Assembly (NCBI GenBank): GCA_947176375.1
Contig: CAMWQM010000004.1
Span: 56,999 to 120,998, forward strand
Direction of reading: 5' to 3'
Source: an uncultured Helicobacteraceae bacterium
GTDB lineage: Bacteria; Campylobacterota; Campylobacteria; Campylobacterales; Helicobacteraceae
Length of the DNA: 64,000 nucleotides
Under the pieces are notes generated by a model, which was not told the origin of the DNA, ran no database searches, and saw only the letters and a program-made list of their open reading frames with translations. The translations under genes and the position numbers were made by a program. This document shows, piece by piece, positions 8,361 through 17,679 of this stretch. Position 1 is the stretch's first letter, and every line of letters starts with the position of its first letter.

Positions 8361-9169
8361 ATCTTTATATCAGCTATTTTTTTGACTCTGCCTTTGAAAT
8401 ACACTTCATCACCAACTTTTCTAAAATGCATTTTATCCTTACTAGGTGGGATTAAAACTGCACTTGAATCTAACAAAGAAAGCCTATTTGCTATGTAAAA
8501 TACAGCAGCTCCCCCTGTGCCACAAGCTTTTGTAATATCCTCAACCCCTCTTTCATAAGTAGAAATTAGAGCAGTTTTTCTATCTTTTATAAAAGCGAAA
8601 TTCACATTTGCGTTATATTTTTTTCTTAAGTCTGTTAGCATTTTATTTACATTTTTTGGAAGAATTTTTTGACTATCCACAAACACTACTAAATGAGGCA
8701 CACCAGAATCTAATAAATAGAAATTAAGCATTTTAGATTTATTATCTTTATCACCCTGCCCTACACTATTTTTAGTTTTTATAAAATCCTCTATACTTTG
8801 CTTAATATTTTCTTTTACTAAAATAACTTTAGTAAAATTTACTTCTACATTGTCTTTTTCTACGCTAACTTTTATCTCTCCTGCTTTACTTAAAAAGCTA
8901 TGAATTTTGGGTGCTAGATTATTACTATAAGCATAGTGTGCCACGCATCTTGAAGCATTCCCACACATATTTGCTTTACTTCCATCCATATTATAAAAAT
9001 CCCATTCATAAGTAAATTTTTCATTTGGTAGCAAAGCTACGAGCCCATCTGCACCAATTCCCTCAAATCTATCGCAAAGCTTTTTAGCTAGATTTGAGTA
9101 ATCACCTTTTTTAAAAGTATGAAAGATTAAAAAGTTATTTCCACTCGCACTATACTTACTTAACCACAT
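8357..9169 (-). CDS. dapF: Diaminopimelate epimerase
   Basis: Converts LL- to meso-diaminopimelate for lysine and peptidoglycan synthesis, in the cytoplasm. The 270-aa length is normal. Both catalytic cysteines are visible: NMCGNASRC in the first half and KACGTGGAAV in the second. The N-terminus MWLSKYSASGNNFLIF is typical. It sits 1 base after the upstream membrane protein gene and overlaps the following fucosyltransferase ORF by a few bases. This is a housekeeping gene placed next to a variable glycan gene. Confidence 0.97.
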   Translation of the reverse strand: MWLSKYSASGNNFLIFHTFKKGDYSNLAKKLCDRFEGIGADGLVALLPNEKFTYEWDFYNMDGSKANMCGNASRCVAHYAYSNNLAPKIHSFLSKAGEIKVSVEKDNVEVNFTKVILVKENIKQSIEDFIKTKNSVGQGDKDNKSKMLNFYLLDSGVPHLVVFVDSQKILPKNVNKMLTDLRKKYNANVNFAFIKDRKTALISTYERGVEDITKACGTGGAAVFYIANRLSLLDSSAVLIPPSKDKMHFRKVGDEVYFKGRVKKIADIKI

Positions 9170-9170
9170 T

Positions 9171-9674
9171 TTAGTTCTCTTTAGAATATAGGATTCTATA
9201 AATAAAATTAAAACTTAAAGTAAAAAATAAAATATAAAATACCACTTTGCTTTGAGTGTGCATTGAGGCAAATTCGCTTGAGGCAATCGCACTCTCCCCT
9301 AGCTTTTGGGTCTCTATGATATAAGGTGAATAATACAAACTAAAAAGCAAAATACAAATCACGCTAATTGAAGCGCTTAAAAATAAAAGGATTTTATTAA
9401 TCCTCCCTCCACTACCTAGCCTAAAGCTAATAATCTCATAAAAAACAATTACAAAAGCACTAAATAAAAGCAAAGTATTTAGTTTGCTAAAAATTGCTGT
9501 CATTAAGATTCCGCTCTCAAACTTGCTAATATCCACACCAAAATCATTTGCATTAAAAATCACAGAAGCACTAAAAGCTCCACTAGCAAAGATAGAACCG
9601 ATACAAAGCCCAAGCAGCCACATATAAAATGCCATAGAAGTTTTAAGAAATGTTTTAGAAAAAAAGAAATTCAT
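9171..9674 (-). CDS. Small integral membrane protein upstream of dapF (DUF4149-like)
   Basis: 167 aa with about four hydrophobic segments: AFYMWLLGLCIGSIFASGAF, TLLLFSAFVIVFYEII, ILLFLSASISVICILLFSLYY, and VVFYILFFTLSFNFIYRIL. It resembles the DUF4149/TMEM205-like group, and a comparable gene stands before dapF in H. pylori. No enzymatic motif is visible. It is tightly linked to dapF (1-base gap), so probably co-transcribed. Function unknown. Confidence 0.8.
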   Translation of the reverse strand: MNFFFSKTFLKTSMAFYMWLLGLCIGSIFASGAFSASVIFNANDFGVDISKFESGILMTAIFSKLNTLLLFSAFVIVFYEIISFRLGSGGRINKILLFLSASISVICILLFSLYYSPYIIETQKLGESAIASSEFASMHTQSKVVFYILFFTLSFNFIYRILYSKEN

Positions 9675-9772
9675 ATTTTTCCTTTATAAATTTTTATTAT
9701 ATTTTAGAATTCTAGCTTTAGAATGTAGAATTCTAAAGCTATGTTTTTGTTTAGATTCCGCTAAATACCACA

Positions 9773-11083
9773 TTATTTTGATTTTATTTCACCACCTATA
9801 AAATAATAGTCAAATTTGCTTAAATCCATATCTTTATAGATATTTCTTCCATCAAAAATTACACTCACACTCTCTCCTATCCTGTCAAAATCTGGATTCC
9901 TAAACTCTTTCCACTCTGTTATAACAACCAAAGCATTAGCATTTTTAGCGGCTTCATATTTATTCTCAAAATAATTAATTTGAGGAAAAAGTCTTTTCAT
10001 ATTTGGCATTGCCTTTGGATCGTAAGCATTGACTTTGGCTTTATTTTGAAGCAAAAAAGTAATCACATTTATTGAGGTAGCTTCCCTTATATCATCAGTC
10101 TCTGGTTTAAAGCTCAGACCCCAAAGACAAAAGGTTTTATCCTCTAAATTTAAGCCAAAATGCTTTTGTATCTTCAAAGAAAGAATATTTTTTTGATAAC
10201 GATTTACTTCCTCTATTGCATTTAGAATCTTTACTTCTACTCCCTCATTTTTGGCTGTTTTTTGCAATGCTCTAATATCTTTGGGAAAGCAACTTCCACC
10301 ATAGCCACAACCAGGATAAATAAAGCTATATCCAATCCTAGAATCTGAGCCAATCCCAAGCCTAACATCATTTATATTTGCACCCACTTTTTCACAAATT
10401 TGACTAATCTCATTTATAAAGCTTATTTTTGTGGCAAGCATCGCATTTGAAGCATATTTTGTCATTTCTGCAGATTCTGCACTCATAGTGATAATCCTAT
10501 CATTCTTTAGAATAAAAGAAGAATATAAGCCTTTCATCACATCTAGTGCTTTCTTACTATTGCCTCCAAGCACTACTCTGTCTGGAGACATAAAATCCTT
10601 TAGCGCTACACCCTCTTTCAAAAACTCTGGATTAGAAATGCAATCAAATGTGGCGTTTTTATTAATAAGATTTTGCTCTATTATTTCTCTTACTTTTTTT
10701 GCACTGCCAACGGGAACGGTTGATTTATTCACTATTATTGTGTAGCCACTAATATATTTTGCAATATCTGTTGCAGCACTAATCACATAGGATAAATCTG
10801 CACTTCCATCTTCTCCCATCGGCGTGCCAACTGCAATGAATATAATCTCAGCATTCTCATAGGCTAATTTTTTATCGGTGGTAAAAAGAATTTGCTCCAA
10901 TTTTTTGTTTTTTTTGATTAATTCTTCTAATCCAGGCTCATAAATAGGGATTATTCCAGATTCTAGGCTTCGTATCTTTTCTTTATCAGAATCTAGCATA
11001 GTTACATTATTTCCCACTTCAGCAAAGCAAGCCCCAGCTACAAGCCCTACATATCCACTACCAACGATAGTTATTTTCATCAT
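9773..11083 (-). CDS. ugd: UDP-glucose 6-dehydrogenase
   Basis: Oxidises UDP-glucose twice with NAD+ to UDP-glucuronate. The 436-aa protein has the Rossmann motif GSGYVGLVAGACFAEVG at residue 8, NPEFLKEGVALKDFMSPDRVV in the middle, and the catalytic cysteine in GYGGSCFPKDI at about residue 262. The UDP-binding C-terminal domain is complete (LSFKPETDDIREA). It is the third gene of uxs-GT90-ugd, all on the minus strand; its product is the substrate of the UXS-like decarboxylase upstream. Sharing of one operon is likely but the gap before it is about 80 bases. Confidence 0.95.
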   Translation of the reverse strand: MMKITIVGSGYVGLVAGACFAEVGNNVTMLDSDKEKIRSLESGIIPIYEPGLEELIKKNKKLEQILFTTDKKLAYENAEIIFIAVGTPMGEDGSADLSYVISAATDIAKYISGYTIIVNKSTVPVGSAKKVREIIEQNLINKNATFDCISNPEFLKEGVALKDFMSPDRVVLGGNSKKALDVMKGLYSSFILKNDRIITMSAESAEMTKYASNAMLATKISFINEISQICEKVGANINDVRLGIGSDSRIGYSFIYPGCGYGGSCFPKDIRALQKTAKNEGVEVKILNAIEEVNRYQKNILSLKIQKHFGLNLEDKTFCLWGLSFKPETDDIREATSINVITFLLQNKAKVNAYDPKAMPNMKRLFPQINYFENKYEAAKNANALVVITEWKEFRNPDFDRIGESVSVIFDGRNIYKDMDLSKFDYYFIGGEIKSK

Positions 11084-11163
11084 TTTCCTTTAAAAATCTT
11101 ATTTTTGATTTTTGGAATTCTATCACAAATCTAGCTAATCATTTTACACTGAATAAATGTTCT

Positions 11164-12318
11164 TCAATCCATTAATTTATCAATCTGTCTTGTATAGTAA
11201 AAATACTTCTGTAAGACTAAAAGCGAAATAATATCCTCCCTCTCTTTATCAAAAAACTGCGAGATATAGCTATGTGCATTATTTATAATCTCTTTTGCTT
11301 TATTTGGGTGAGAGAGATAATACTCCAGCTTTTCTTCTAAATCTAAATAATCATCTCTAATCTCTACATAATGCACATTTGCCTCCAAAATCCCCTCCAT
11401 AAACCAAGTCTCAAACTTTGGCTTTGGCATAAAGGCAAGAGAGTTTGAGCTCATCACCCACTTAAGATTGCTTGCTACATCATTGCCCTCTAGTGAGAGC
11501 AAAAATTTATAGGGCAAATGATCTTTTATACCAATTTTTGGCTTTTGCCAAGAGTGATGAATGTCTTTAGAACCTGTGTGTCCTAAATCACACATTTTAT
11601 TACTAAAATACTTTTCAAAAAATTTCACTCTATGGCTTTGGTAGATTCCACCTCGATAAAAAAGCTTATCTTGCTTATCCTCCCAAGTATATGGGTCATT
11701 TATGAAAGTAAAATGTCGCACTTTTTCTAAATTTAGCAAAATGGAGTTAGAAGATTTTAGCTTTAACTTGTCTTGCTTTTTATTTGAAATATATTCATAT
11801 TTTTTAAAATCTAAATTTTTAGAATCTTTGCTAGATTCTTTAATTTTTAAAACTTCTCTAGCAAATTCTAACCCCTGTAACCCATCCCCACTAGCTAAAT
11901 TTGCAATATTTGTAAAATCTATTTGCTCAATCGGGCGAGATTTGGTAATACTAGGATTTGGCAAAAAATAATTTACATCACCAAAGGCAAAATTTGCCGT
12001 AAAGCTTTGTGGAAAATGCCTTAAATATTCCCAGGAATCAAAGCGATACACACTCTGCTTCTTACCAAATCTAACAAAAGAAATGCTCTTTGCCTCATCT
12101 CCTAGTTTTACAAAATCATTTAATCTATTATAATAATTTACTCTTTGCTTGATATATTCGCTATCATCTCTATCCTGCCAACCTTTTAGAATCTTTTCAT
12201 AGCTAGTATTTAAAAAGTATGGTTTTAGGCTTCGCAAGATTCCCTTTAGATTGTAAATAAAATAATTATTTTTCACCTTAAAATTCCTTAATTCCCTAAA
12301 ATTAAAAGCCCAAAGCAT
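11164..12318 (-). CDS. GT90-family (LpsA/CAP10-like) glycosyltransferase
   Basis: 384 aa. The C-terminal half carries the family pattern: [20 protein letters not shown], then [21 protein letters not shown], then [27 protein letters not shown]90 members transfer glucose, galactose or xylose; the neighbours Ugd and UXS make UDP-xylose the best guess for the donor here. The middle holds an [10 protein letters not shown] low-complexity insert. The track start (ATG 12318) overlaps uxs by 17 bases. GTG at 12276 ([10 protein letters not shown]), 8 bases after AAGGA, is a good alternative. The acceptor (LPS core, capsule or O-chain) is not known. Confidence 0.85.
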   Translation of the reverse strand: MLWAFNFRELRNFKVKNNYFIYNLKGILRSLKPYFLNTSYEKILKGWQDRDDSEYIKQRVNYYNRLNDFVKLGDEAKSISFVRFGKKQSVYRFDSWEYLRHFPQSFTANFAFGDVNYFLPNPSITKSRPIEQIDFTNIANLASGDGLQGLEFAREVLKIKESSKDSKNLDFKKYEYISNKKQDKLKLKSSNSILLNLEKVRHFTFINDPYTWEDKQDKLFYRGGIYQSHRVKFFEKYFSNKMCDLGHTGSKDIHHSWQKPKIGIKDHLPYKFLLSLEGNDVASNLKWVMSSNSLAFMPKPKFETWFMEGILEANVHYVEIRDDYLDLEEKLEYYLSHPNKAKEIINNAHSYISQFFDKEREDIISLLVLQKYFYYTRQIDKLMD

Positions 12319-13246
12319 CCTTAAAATATTTTATTGTTCTCTCTAACCCTTCTTTTAGCTCAATTTTTGGCTCCCACAAAAGCTCTTTTTTGGCTAAGCT
12401 AATATCGGGCTGTCTTTGTTTTGGGTCATCTTGTGGGAGTGGAAGGAATACAAGTTTAGATTTAGATTCTGTTAGTTCTAGCACATTTTGAGCAAGCTCT
12501 AGCATAGAAAATTCCTTTGGATTGCCTATATTTATAGGTCCTGTGAGAGAATCTTTACTATCCATAAGCCTTATCATTCCCTCTATCAAATCATCTACAA
12601 AACAAAAGCTCCTAGTCTGCTTCCCCTCACCATAGATTGTAATATCCTCTCCCCTCAATGCTTGAATGATAAAGTTACTCACCACTCGTCCATCATTTGG
12701 GTGCATTCTGGGTCCATAGGTATTAAAGATTCTCATCACTTTAATGCGAAGTTTATGTTGGCGATAGTAATCAAAAAATAGTGTCTCTGCACAGCGTTTC
12801 CCTTCATCATAGCACGCACGAATGCCTATTGGATTGACGCTTCCTTTGTAAGATTCTACTTGGGGGTGAATTTCTGGGTCGCCATAGACTTCGCTTGTGG
12901 AGGCTTGGAGGATTTTAGCTTTTGTGCGTTTGGCAAGTCCTAGCATATTAATCGCTCCCATTACAGAGGTCTTAGTCGTCTGCACTGGATCAAATTGATA
13001 GTGGATAGGAGAGGCAGGACAAGCAAGATTATAGATTTCATCAACCTCCACATATAGTGGAAAAGTAATATCAGCTCTCATAAATTCAAATTTAGGATTT
13101 TTAAGCAAATGAGCGATATTTTGCTTTGTGCCAGTGAAAAGATTATCCACACAAAGCACCTCATCGCCTCGCTCTAGCAATCTCTCACATAAATGTGAGC
13201 CTAAAAATCCAGCCCCACCCGTTACTAGAATCTTCTTACATAGCAT
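12302..13246 (-). CDS. UDP-glucuronate decarboxylase (UDP-xylose synthase)
   Basis: Extended SDR enzyme, 314 aa, converting UDP-glucuronate to UDP-xylose with bound NAD+. The N-terminal [10 protein letters not shown] motif, [23 protein letters not shown] (Tyr-x3-Lys), [11 protein letters not shown] and [10 protein letters not shown]-like NDGRVVSNF all match the UXS family rather than generic epimerases. The start ATG 13246 is in the usual place just before the Rossmann fold. First gene of the uxs-GT90-ugd group. Alternative activities within the SDR family cannot be excluded, but the pairing with Ugd supports UXS. Confidence 0.88.
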   Translation of the reverse strand: MLCKKILVTGGAGFLGSHLCERLLERGDEVLCVDNLFTGTKQNIAHLLKNPKFEFMRADITFPLYVEVDEIYNLACPASPIHYQFDPVQTTKTSVMGAINMLGLAKRTKAKILQASTSEVYGDPEIHPQVESYKGSVNPIGIRACYDEGKRCAETLFFDYYRQHKLRIKVMRIFNTYGPRMHPNDGRVVSNFIIQALRGEDITIYGEGKQTRSFCFVDDLIEGMIRLMDSKDSLTGPINIGNPKEFSMLELAQNVLELTESKSKLVFLPLPQDDPKQRQPDISLAKKELLWEPKIELKEGLERTIKYFKDALGF

Positions 13247-13722
13247 TGATACTCCTATTTTAAAAATCTAAATTATATCAAAAGAAAAATTATCACAAGT
13301 AAAATTTATCCTAAATTATCACTCTAATACCATTTCTATCAAATATTCTAAAACTCTACCAAATCCTAATTTCTTTTATATTTATCTTTAAAATCTTTTT
13401 ATAAAAAAGTATTTTTAATCCTTATTATTTGGTATTTTTAGATATTTTAAAGCTTAAAACTTAAAAAAAGACTCTACTATTTTCAAGCACTACATTTAAA
13501 GAGCAGCCAATTAAGAATAAAAACTATCTTGTTTTAGAAATTTTAGATATTTATATTTTTGCTTATTAGATTCTGTTGATTTTCTACTTTATTTTTTGCT
13601 ATTGAACATATTTACAAAATTAATAAAACTAGAAATTTCTGTATTATTTACGATTAAAAATACAAAAATATTTATATATTTTTAGCAAAATATAGATTTA
13701 AAAGCCACAGATAATAATAAAT
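13247..13722. other. Intergenic stretch, no gene seen
   Basis: 476 very AT-rich bases between uxs and the ZorB-like gene. No open frame with protein-like composition. The uxs promoter and the end of the motor operon must lie here, but I cannot point to either. Confidence 0.5.
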
Positions 13723-14433
13723 TTATTCTAATTTTAAAACTTCTAAATCTATTACCTCTTTTATGCTATTATAGGCTTTAGTTGTTACCCTAAATTCTAC
13801 TCGCCTTGATTTTTCTTCACTCTCTAGTGGGCGTGAAAATGACATTCCATTAGAATGCAAGACTTTCATAAGCCATTCTTTCTCATCATTCTTTGTATTA
13901 TTTAAAAAACAATATCGCATAACATTTAAAGCTCTATTTTGCGATAAAGTAGCATTATATAAAAAGCTATCATTAATATTATTTGCTCCCCGCCAAATAT
14001 TTGAAGCGTGTCCCTCTATAATAATTTCTTCAATATCATCTCTATATTTATTTATTATTTTCATATATCTCGGGAAAAAATCATCTAAAATGACTTTAAA
14101 ATCATCTTTAATATCTGACTTACCAATCTCAAAGATAGAATCTAGCTCATTAAATCTAATAGTATTTGTATCATCAATACTTGCATTCCATTTACTAAAA
14201 TCCCCTGAAAACTCACGCACTAAATCATTATTAATATTTAATTGCAAATCAGAATAAGCCTTTAGGATTTCACTCATATGATCATTTAGCACAGAGAGTT
14301 CTTGATTTTTTTTAATCAAAGCTTTACTTTGATTTTGTGTGATAAACATAAAGGTAATTGCAAGTAATAAAAATACCATCATAATACCAGCAAACATATC
14401 TGATATACTAATCCATTCAAATGAGCTTTTCAA
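13723..14433 (-). CDS. ZorB-like MotB/OmpA-domain membrane protein
   Basis: 236 aa. One N-terminal transmembrane helix (SISDMFAGIMMVFLLLAITFMFI) contains Asp12, at the place of the ion-carrying Asp of MotB, ExbD and ZorB. A coiled linker follows, then a C-terminal OmpA-like peptidoglycan-binding domain with IEEIIIEGHAS, LSQNRALNVMRYCF and SRRVEFRV. Length and layout match ZorB of Zorya anti-phage systems. It forms a pair with the ZorA-like protein upstream. No zorC, zorD or zorE is present on either side, so this is an orphan motor pair rather than a recognised Zorya locus. Last gene of the five-gene operon. Confidence 0.75.
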   Translation of the reverse strand: MKSSFEWISISDMFAGIMMVFLLLAITFMFITQNQSKALIKKNQELSVLNDHMSEILKAYSDLQLNINNDLVREFSGDFSKWNASIDDTNTIRFNELDSIFEIGKSDIKDDFKVILDDFFPRYMKIINKYRDDIEEIIIEGHASNIWRGANNINDSFLYNATLSQNRALNVMRYCFLNNTKNDEKEWLMKVLHSNGMSFSRPLESEEKSRRVEFRVTTKAYNSIKEVIDLEVLKLE

Positions 14434-14488
14434 AATCTTTCCTTTACTTTATCTTTAACTTTGTTAAAAATTAAGAGTATTTTGCCTT

Positions 14489-16444
14489 TTATAACCTCTG
14501 CCCTATAATTTCTTTAATTCTTCGCAAAAACCATTCATAGTCGCCCTTAAAACCACTGCTAATATCATTCATAGAAGTTTCTATATCTTTTAGAGAATTT
14601 CTAGCAATATCTTGCATATCATTTGATTTTTCTATTGCTATTTCTATTTGTTTTTGCACAATTTCTAACATATTTAAAAACTCTATATTCGACTTATTTA
14701 GCGATATAGAATTACTTTTTATATAATTTGAAATTTCACTATTTAAATCTCTCATAGCCTCAATATTAATTAAATTTAGACTCTTTGAAGTCTCAATGCT
14801 AGAGAGGCTAATTTGCTCTAAAGTTTCCAAATATTTACTAGCCATAGATGAAAGCGTAGAATCTAGCGAATCTAAATATTTATTATTCTTAATAGAAATA
14901 TTGCTTAAAATCTTATGTTCTACATTTGACATATCATTAAAATATAATTTTGCTGTATTTTTTAAATGTTTTATGCCATCTTTATTTATATCACTTATCA
15001 TTTCTCTTGTGCTTTTACTAATTGACAATGCACTAGATTCTATATCTTTGCTTAATTTTTGATAGCTTTGAATTACAATCTTATTACTTTCTTGCATCGC
15101 ATTGCCTAAATCCTTAATATCTTTTGCAGAAGAAGTAATATTATCTTGTAAGATATTTACCAAATTTTTTATATTTTTAGTTGAAGTATTTATATTATTT
15201 TGTAGTGCATTACCCAAATCGTTTATATTTTTAGTAGTGTTTGAGATATGCTCTTGCATTAGGCTATCTCTGGTATTTAATTCGCTAATAATTTTTTTAT
15301 TAATATTACTAAAATCTTTTATTGTAGCGATGAATACTTCTTTTATAATTTTTTGTGCATTTGAAATTAGACTTTCATTCGTATCTTTTAGATTAGAGAT
15401 TAGCTTTTTATTTGTATCTCTTAAATGAGTATTTAATTCTTCAAAAAATGTATTCATAAATTTTAATGCTTCTATTGCAGAGCTTCCTAGATTCCTCATT
15501 TCACCTAGTTTTTCTTCTAAAATTAAATTTTGAGATTTATAATCCTGCATAATAGAGCTAACCTCTTTATATAGCTCGATAGTTTTCTCATCTCGTTTTA
15601 GTAGACTATCTGTGATTTTTGAGGTATTGTTAAGAAAAGTTGTTGCCTTTATTAGAATCTCATTTGAATCTAGCATATTTTTCTTATGTTCCATTTGCCA
15701 CGATAGCAAGTTATCCACCGCTTTATTAAATCGTTTAAAATTCTCACTAAAATGTAAATTGATATTATCGCTAAATTCTTTTGAAAGATTACTAACAGAG
15801 CAAATCACATCGGCATTAAAATCGCTTGAGAGCTTTTCTAGCTCTTTTGAGAGGGTAAATCTTAATTCTTGAAACTGCTTTATTAAATCATTTGAAAGTG
15901 TTTTATTTATAGCTACAATATTTGTATTCATTTTACTTATAGAATTTTGAAAAGTATCACCAAGTGCAATAGTGGAATCTGATATTTTATTTAACAAAAT
16001 TGCATTTGCCTTAAGCGTATTATCATTAGATTCCGCTAGTTTTAAAATGGCATTTTTCACTTCATTATTTGAATCTGCTACATTTTTTAAATCATTGAGT
16101 TTATCTAGCTTTTGAATCTGCAATGCAATGAAATCAAGACTATCTTTATCATCGCTTTTAAAACCTACAAATTTTTGATAAATACTAATTAAAATAGATA
16201 GACTCATACCCGCAATAGAAGTGTAAAACGCAACCTTAAGTCCATTTAGCAAATGCGGTATGGAGACTTCCATATTATTTATATTAAAATCTAATAACCC
16301 TACAAAAATACCTATGAAAGTCCCAAGAACACCAAGGGTTAGAATTATACTTCTAAAATCTTTATGATTTTTTGATTTGGTAGTTTTTATATCAATGGCT
16401 ACCAAAACAAGCATTATTATCGTAAAAATTATGTTAATTATCAT
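14489..16444 (-). CDS. ZorA-like MotA/TolQ/ExbB-family channel with long coiled-coil tail
   Basis: 651 aa. Three transmembrane helices lie in the first 90 residues: residues 1-17, about 33-53 (TLGVLGTFIGIFVGLL) and about 65-88 (LLNGLKVAFYTSIAGMSLSIL). The GVLGTFIGI and AFYTSIAGM motifs are those of the MotA/TolQ/ZorA group. The remaining 550 residues are a predicted cytoplasmic coiled-coil rich in Asn, Ser, Lys and Ile, with near-repeats such as NINDLGNALQNNI and NIKNLVNILQDNI. This is the ZorA layout (channel plus long tail that signals to effectors). It stands 14 bases after the 62-aa gene and 55 bases before the ZorB-like gene. Confidence 0.75.
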   Translation of the reverse strand: MIINIIFTIIMLVLVAIDIKTTKSKNHKDFRSIILTLGVLGTFIGIFVGLLDFNINNMEVSIPHLLNGLKVAFYTSIAGMSLSILISIYQKFVGFKSDDKDSLDFIALQIQKLDKLNDLKNVADSNNEVKNAILKLAESNDNTLKANAILLNKISDSTIALGDTFQNSISKMNTNIVAINKTLSNDLIKQFQELRFTLSKELEKLSSDFNADVICSVSNLSKEFSDNINLHFSENFKRFNKAVDNLLSWQMEHKKNMLDSNEILIKATTFLNNTSKITDSLLKRDEKTIELYKEVSSIMQDYKSQNLILEEKLGEMRNLGSSAIEALKFMNTFFEELNTHLRDTNKKLISNLKDTNESLISNAQKIIKEVFIATIKDFSNINKKIISELNTRDSLMQEHISNTTKNINDLGNALQNNINTSTKNIKNLVNILQDNITSSAKDIKDLGNAMQESNKIVIQSYQKLSKDIESSALSISKSTREMISDINKDGIKHLKNTAKLYFNDMSNVEHKILSNISIKNNKYLDSLDSTLSSMASKYLETLEQISLSSIETSKSLNLINIEAMRDLNSEISNYIKSNSISLNKSNIEFLNMLEIVQKQIEIAIEKSNDMQDIARNSLKDIETSMNDISSGFKGDYEWFLRRIKEIIGQRL

Positions 16445-16458
16445 TTCCCACCCTTATA

Positions 16459-16647
16459 TTATCTTTTTCCTTTATTGAATTTATTATTAAATTCATCATC
16501 ACTCATCCACTCTGGCTTTTGCAAACCACTTTTTTTATTTATCACTTTAAGATAGATTCTAATTATTAGTAAAATTACAGCCATTGTAACTACTGCAGAA
16601 ATCACAAGCTCTAGGCTATAATTATTTGGAAATATTAAATCTTTCAT
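16459..16647 (-). CDS. 62-aa single-pass membrane protein in motor operon
   Basis: Not recognised. One hydrophobic helix (LELVISAVVTMAVILLIIRIYLKVI, about residues 12-36) precedes a charged tail (KPEWMSDDEFNNKFNKGKR). Its ATG overlaps the exbD stop (ATGA), so translation is probably coupled to exbD, and the ZorA-like gene begins 14 bases later. It occupies the place where tonB often follows exbBD, but it lacks any TonB feature. It may be an accessory subunit linking the two motors; this is only inference from position. Confidence 0.65.
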   Translation of the reverse strand: MKDLIFPNNYSLELVISAVVTMAVILLIIRIYLKVINKKSGLQKPEWMSDDEFNNKFNKGKR

Positions 16648-17042
16648 TTCATACTCTTTGTATTTTCATCAACTAAAACAAATAGATTCTTATATTCAAG
16701 ATCGCTTAACATATTCATAACTTTTATAAAATTTTCAAAATTACTATCTTTATGTCCATTTATAACAATACTAGTATCCTTATCTAGCTTTGAGATAGCA
16801 TATTTTAACTCTTCAAAACTAATTTTTTTATCATCAAGATAAAAATTTCCGTCATTATCTATGCTAATTACCCTATCACTTTTACTTACATTTGAAATAT
16901 TAGAAGCATTTTTATCAACTTTTGGAATCTCAATATTAATTTGATTTTGTTTAATGAAAGTAGCTGTGGTTAAGACAATTACAAGCAAAACCAAAACTAT
17001 ATCAATGAATGGTATTAAATTTAGCGAATCTATTTTTTTCAT
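16644..17042 (-). CDS. exbD: ExbD/TolR-family biopolymer transporter
   Basis: 132 aa, one N-terminal transmembrane helix with the family motif LIPFIDIVLVLLVIVL, where Asp14 is the conserved proton-carrying residue. A periplasmic domain follows (VISIDNDGNFYLDDKKI, VINGHKDSNFENFIKVMNMLSD). Works with ExbB to turn the proton gradient into force on TonB or, in this operon, possibly on other partners. It lies 31 bases after exbB and overlaps the 62-aa gene by 4 bases. Confidence 0.9.
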   Translation of the reverse strand: MKKIDSLNLIPFIDIVLVLLVIVLTTATFIKQNQINIEIPKVDKNASNISNVSKSDRVISIDNDGNFYLDDKKISFEELKYAISKLDKDTSIVINGHKDSNFENFIKVMNMLSDLEYKNLFVLVDENTKSMK

Positions 17043-17073
17043 AATTTAGAATCTACCTTTCAAATTGCCTTAA

Positions 17074-17511
17074 CTAAATACTAAAATCATTGCGATTTTT
17101 TTCCATATCCCAAAGCATCAATAAAACTTCACTTTTTCTAACTAGCAAGTTATATCCGACAATCGCAGGAATAGCCACAATAAGCCCAAGTGCAGTAGCC
17201 TTTAGCGCAAGTGCTAGTCCTATCATAATATCACCTGTATTTAGCGCATTATTTTGCCCAATTTCAATAAAAGTTAGCATTATCCCGCCAACCGTCCCAA
17301 GCAACCCAATATAAGGAGCATTTGTGCCAATAGTAGCAATTAAAGTGAGATTCTTTGTTAAATCAATTTCTAGTTTTTTTCTATCACAATAGCTTAAATA
17401 ATCAATTTTTCTAAAAGTCCAAATTCGCTCCATTATAAGAGCCAAAACTATAATACTAAGAAAAACTAAAAAGCCTAAAATCCCGTATTCAAGATAATCT
17501 TTTATTGTCAT
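17074..17511 (-). CDS. exbB: ExbB/TolQ-family proton channel
   Basis: 145 aa, the short form usual in Helicobacter. Three transmembrane segments: GILGFLVFLSIIVLALIMERIW, APYIGLLGTVGGIMLTFIEI, and GLALALKATALGLIVAIPAIVGYNLL. The second and third carry the ExbB/TolQ pore motifs (GLLGTVGGI; ALKATALGLIVAIPA). First gene of the operon exbB-exbD-orf62-zorA-like-zorB-like; a divergent promoter region separates it from cbpA. Confidence 0.93.
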   Translation of the reverse strand: MTIKDYLEYGILGFLVFLSIIVLALIMERIWTFRKIDYLSYCDRKKLEIDLTKNLTLIATIGTNAPYIGLLGTVGGIMLTFIEIGQNNALNTGDIMIGLALALKATALGLIVAIPAIVGYNLLVRKSEVLLMLWDMEKNRNDFSI

Positions 17512-17610
17512 TATGCCTTCTATTATTTTGATATATTTTTGTGGTGATTAATTTTTGGATTCTATCTCAAAATAACTTATTTTTATATTTTAATTTATGT
17601 TAAAAAATAA

Positions 17611-17639
17611 AAAACTTTAGTCTAAAGCTATAAAGTTTT
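17611..17639. promoter_or_regulatory. Inverted repeat in cbpA promoter, candidate operator
   Basis: AAAACTTTA (17611-17619) and TAAAGTTTT (17631-17639) are perfect 9-base inverted arms around an 11-base spacer; inside lies a smaller palindrome CTTTAG-T-CTAAAG. It sits directly upstream of a possible -10 (TAAAAT, 17644-17649) for cbpA-hspR-rarA. It does not match the known HspR HAIR sequence, so the binding protein is uncertain. Confidence 0.5.
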
Positions 17640-17679
17640 ATGATAAAATAACACTAATATTTAATTATAAGGAGTTTTT

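Noticed and set aside
13723-16444. Complete Zorya defence system
   Set aside because: Only ZorA- and ZorB-like genes are present; no helicase, nuclease or other Zorya effector gene lies on either side.
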